DNA from: Microbispora triticiradicis
GTDB lineage: Bacteria; Actinomycetota; Actinomycetes; Streptosporangiales; Streptosporangiaceae
Direction of reading: 5' to 3'
Length of the DNA: 50,510 nt
Assembly (NCBI GenBank): GCA_003260025.2
Contig: QFZU02000035.1
Coordinates: 1 to 50,510, forward strand
This document shows positions 49,181 to 50,510 of the stretch, piece by piece. The translations under genes and the position numbers were made by a program. Positions within the stretch are counted from its first letter, which is position 1, and every line of letters begins with the position of its first letter. The notes under the pieces were generated by a model that made no database searches, was not told the origin of the DNA, and was given only the letters and a program-made list of their open reading frames with translations.

Positions 49181-50290
49181 CTACTCCGCCGGCGGCAGCC
49201 CGTAGGCCGTGAGGACCGATCGGAGCGCCGCGTCCTCGTCGGGCAGTTCCCGTCCCCGCCGTACGGACGCCTGCGCGAGGCGGGCGGCCAGCGCGGAATC
49301 GCCGAGCAGGCGGCCGATCTCCCGGCTCAGCGCGCCCGCGTCCTGCGGGGGCACCAGGAGAGCGGCGTCGCCCACCATCTCCGGCACCCCGCCGACGCGG
49401 GTGGCGATGACCGGCCGTCCCGCCCGCAGCGCCTCCTGCACGCTGAGCGGCTGGCCCTCCCACCGGCTGGGCACGATCACCGCCGTCGCGACCTGGAGCA
49501 GGTCGGCCGTCTCGGCCCAGCCGTAGAGGACGACGGGCAGTTCCTCGGCGTCCACCCGCGCCTGGAGTTCCTCGCGCAGCGGCCCGTCGCCCGCGATGAC
49601 GAAGACCGGGTCGCCCTTGTACGGCCCGGCCGCCGCGTCGAGCAGCGTCTCCAGGCCCTTCTGCTGGGCCAGCCGGGCGACGGTGAGCAGGATCGGCCGC
49701 AGCGCCGGGTCGGCCACGCCGGTCCGCAGGCGGGCGGCGATCTCGGCCCGTACCTCCCCGGGAGTCCGGCCGGGCTCGGCGAGCGGCGGCGCGGGCACCA
49801 CCGCCGGGTCCACCCGCGCGGCTCCCCCGGCCCGCATGCGCTCGCCGATGTCGGGTGACACCACGAGGACGCGGTGGGCCCGGCGGGCGACGATCCGTTC
49901 GAGGACCCGGTAGACCCCTCCGATCGCGCCTCCCGCCGTGACGGCGTTGTGCAGGGTGACCACCAGGCGGGGCCAGCCCCGCGATCCGGTCAGGGCGAGC
50001 GCGGACAGCGCGCCGGCCCGCAGGCCGTGGGCGTGCACGACGTCCGCGCCGCGCGTCAGCCCGCGCAGGCGGACGACGGTCCGCGGGTCGCGGGCGGGGT
50101 GTGGCCGGTCGGAGATCCGGACCTCGGCGAAGTCCGCTCCGGCTCCGGTGAAGCCGAAGGCCTTCTCGGTGTCGAGCGGCCCCGCCACCAGCACCCGGTG
50201 CCCCCGCGCGACCAGGCCCCCGGCGAGCATCCGCACGTGCCGGGCCACACCGCCGGCGCTCGATCCCAGCACGAGAACGATGCGGCTCAC
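49181..50290 (-). CDS. GT4-family glycosyltransferase
   Basis: About 369 aa, GT-B fold. N-terminal VLGSSAGGVARHVRMLAGGL acceptor side, VVHAHGLRAGAL, and the C-terminal donor domain with the TVARLAQQKGLETLLDA strand, VIAGDGPLREEL and the EX7E motif in RWEGQPLSVQEAL, then RVGGVPEMV. No TM segment. GTG 50290 with GGAGG upstream; overlaps the stop of the upstream partial gene (GTGA). Probably cell-envelope or polysaccharide glycosylation. Confidence 0.88.
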   Translation of the reverse strand: MSRIVLVLGSSAGGVARHVRMLAGGLVARGHRVLVAGPLDTEKAFGFTGAGADFAEVRISDRPHPARDPRTVVRLRGLTRGADVVHAHGLRAGALSALALTGSRGWPRLVVTLHNAVTAGGAIGGVYRVLERIVARRAHRVLVVSPDIGERMRAGGAARVDPAVVPAPPLAEPGRTPGEVRAEIAARLRTGVADPALRPILLTVARLAQQKGLETLLDAAAGPYKGDPVFVIAGDGPLREELQARVDAEELPVVLYGWAETADLLQVATAVIVPSRWEGQPLSVQEALRAGRPVIATRVGGVPEMVGDAALLVPPQDAGALSREIGRLLGDSALAARLAQASVRRGRELPDEDAALRSVLTAYGLPPAE

Positions 50291-50510
50291 GTCGTGTCCT
50301 CCCCCTGATGGGCGTCCGGGTGGGCGCTCGGGTGAGCGTCCTGGTGAGCGTCTTGGTTGCGGTCCGTCCCGCGCCGGCGCACCGCCGACAGGGCGGCGGT
50401 CACGTCGGCGCGGTCCACGAGCGCGGCGACGGCGACCCCCGCGGCCACCGCCGCGAGGCCCGCCGGAACCGCCGTCAGCAGGCCGCCCCACGGCCCGCCG
50501 TCGCCCAGGG
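50287..50510 (-). CDS. C-terminus of a membrane protein (partial, 5' end outside window)
   Basis: The frame enters from the right edge and ends in TGA at 50289-50287, which overlaps the glycosyltransferase GTG. The visible 74 residues show one hydrophobic helix (LAAVAAGVAVAALV) then a charged, His-rich DAH-repeat tail. It could be the end of a MurJ/flippase-type or other polytopic protein, but too little is seen to decide. Confidence 0.45.
   Translation of the reverse strand, partial: LGDGGPWGGLLTAVPAGLAAVAAGVAVAALVDRADVTAALSAVRRRGTDRNQDAHQDAHPSAHPDAHQGEDTT

Overview
The window comes from a high-GC Gram-positive actinomycete. Evidence is the GC-rich codon use, OpcA beside Zwf, RbpA, WhiA, a mycothiol-type enzyme, and the orders gap-pgk-tpiA-secG-rbpA and uvrC-rapZ-yvcK-whiA. 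The style fits Streptosporangiales, but family or genus cannot be fixed by reading alone. Most of the 50.5 kb is chromosomal core, with one clear accessory island.

Layout. 1-3.9 kb: a PrsW-type membrane protease (cut by the window edge), a Tat-exported lipoprotein related to the N,N-dimethylformamidase large subunit, and ctaB (heme O synthase). 4.1-12.4 kb: a pentose-phosphate operon tkt-tal-pgi-zwf-opcA-pgl with tight or overlapping junctions, closed by a strong intrinsic terminator. 12.5-18.4 kb: the accessory island. It holds a 1723-residue multidomain STAND protein (metallophosphoesterase, degenerate nuclease-like segment, NACHT NTPase, pentapeptide repeats, 14 WD40 repeats), followed 3 bp later by a two-TM SLATT-type predicted membrane effector. 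This looks like a sensor-plus-pore conflict or immunity system and is the main discovery candidate. 18.5-27.9 kb: a ROK regulator, a coiled-coil protein, a secreted CBM2-lactonase fusion, an ACT-GNAT acetyltransferase, a FAD oxidoreductase with a YtcJ-like amidohydrolase, and an SDR.

28.2-38.4 kb, all on the minus strand: gap-pgk-tpiA-secG-rbpA (glycolysis, secretion, RNA polymerase activation), then uvrC-rapZ-yvcK-whiA (repair, envelope/metabolic control, sporulation regulator) and a Rieske lipoprotein. A GntR/DasR-type operator-like palindrome sits in the gap promoter. 38.6-48.9 kb: uvrA, a mycothiol-dependent-type isomerase with an MBL hydrolase, a gluconate permease whose ribosome-binding site lies in a hairpin, an enolase-superfamily racemase/OSBS, a small conserved hypothetical, the phosphatidylethanolamine pair psd-pssA, and a TerC-family transporter. 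49.2 kb to the end: a GT4 glycosyltransferase and the C-terminus of a membrane protein.

Functional links: the PPP operon and gap operon cover central carbon flow and NADPH supply. The gluconate permease and the secreted lactonase may feed sugar acids into the same metabolism, but no gluconate kinase or gnd gene is present here. All family assignments are from reading motifs and domain order; no database search was run.
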